Assembly (NCBI GenBank): GCA_034008185.1
Contig: CM067081.1
Span: 199,996,510-200,060,509 of the forward strand
DNA: 64,000 nucleotides
Direction: 5' to 3'
DNA from: Gorsachius magnificus
Lineage: Eukaryota > Chordata > Aves > Pelecaniformes > Ardeidae
Below are positions 63,220 to 64,000 of this stretch, piece by piece. The notes under the pieces are model-generated. The model was not told the origin of the DNA. It ran no database searches and worked only from the letters and a program-made list of their open reading frames with translations. Every line of letters starts with the position of its first letter. The first letter of the stretch is position 1. The position numbers and the translations under genes were made by a program.

Positions 63220-64000
63220 CATGTACGTGTGGGAGTACATTCTCATAGAACTGCTAGAAAAGTTCATCTGTGTCCCAAACTGGGACAGAAAAGCCCAAAT
63301 CCAAATGAAATGGGTGTTATTTATCACTAAAAAGTTGACAGGGTGGATTGCCATATCTTCATGAGCAACCAGTATGGTGCCAACCAGTGAAGTACCTAAC
63401 AGCACTGTAGTGAAAGTCTGTACTTTGATTGAGCACTGCAGTTTATTCAAATGTGGCAAAGTTGGCTGAAATAGTAGCTAGATAATGCAGACTTTAAGCA
63501 CCTTGAGGAATTTTATGGTGCACATGTACCTGTATTTTTCTGAAACAAAGTACCAAAAAACCTACATTAGTTACAGAGGTTACCAATACTTCATGGCTGT
63601 GAAGTAATTAGGTAAGATCTATTTCCCTAGAAAAAGAGTTGGCAATGTTCTTGTCCATCCTATCTATGGAAGCAGAACTCCTGCATGAACTATCCCTTGA
63701 ACTATTCCATGATTTTTTTCTCAGAAGGAAGTAGTTAGTTCACGAGAGCCTGTACTTAACTAATATGTATGTAAAGCAGATGACCAGGAGACTATGTCTG
63801 GGAATGAATCCAGAACTAGATCTTTTAGCAGAATAGGGGTGCACCTAAAAAAGATGTCTGTGCCTTCCTCAAATCCTCCATGCTTCTTTTCAATTAAACT
63901 ATGCTCTGACAATCCACAAACAGGCAGAAGAAGGTTTAATGAAACATTTGGCAGTTGCAGGATGGTAGTAGCCTGAGCATTTGGCAAGCTGAAAGCAAGG
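63220..64000. other. Non-coding flank to window end
   Basis: No feature is recognised. Frames at 63125-63364 (plus; its first part is LTR) and 63217-63459 (minus) overlap on opposite strands without recognisable domains. The window ends with a pair of opposite-strand frames (63760-63987) that look like chance. Confidence 0.55.

Overview
The window looks like non-coding nuclear DNA from a bird. It is AT-rich, its frames are closed by frequent stops, and I found no gene I can name. The avian assignment rests on the interspersed repeats: six CR1 LINE copies, several ending in the typical 3' run of short ATTCTATG/ATTCTGTG-type repeats, and three LTRs that resemble avian endogenous-retrovirus families. 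I cannot tell whether the window is intergenic or lies inside a large intron. I saw no rRNA, tRNA, CRISPR array or bacterial gene organisation.

Layout: 1-2.4 kb, no identifiable feature. 2.37-2.88 kb, an old CR1 on the minus strand. 2.9-15.6 kb, mostly unique sequence with one MIR-like SINE relic near 10.8-11.0 kb and a 25-base A run at 12.85 kb. 15.59-16.16 kb, an ERVL-type solo LTR. 22.18-22.85 kb, a 5'-truncated plus-strand CR1 with its C-terminal reading frame still open. 25.80-27.41 kb, a minus-strand CR1 holding the ORF1 esterase end, the ORF2 endonuclease and the ORF2 C-terminus, but no reverse transcriptase. 31.94-32.44 kb, another minus-strand CR1 with an internal deletion. 33.27-33.82 kb, an older plus-strand CR1. 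38.09-38.29 kb, a purine-only-like GA-rich repeat. 48.93-50.00 kb, a second solo LTR of about 1.07 kb with internal tandem repeats. 58.99-61.15 kb, the longest CR1, with most of the reverse transcriptase. 62.88-63.21 kb, a compact ERVK-type solo LTR flanked by a perfect 6-bp target-site duplication.

There is no pathway or operon here. The content is a record of insertions and their decay. The points most worth checking are: (i) two CR1 copies whose internal deletions both resume within about ten codons of the same place in ORF2, which could mean a deletion hotspot, template switching or a non-autonomous CR1 lineage; (ii) the clean ERVK solo LTR, which interrupts a stretch that would otherwise be an open frame; and (iii) two weak candidate exons with good splice-site context near 42.9 and 46.8-47.0 kb. 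I did not find a convincing undescribed system.
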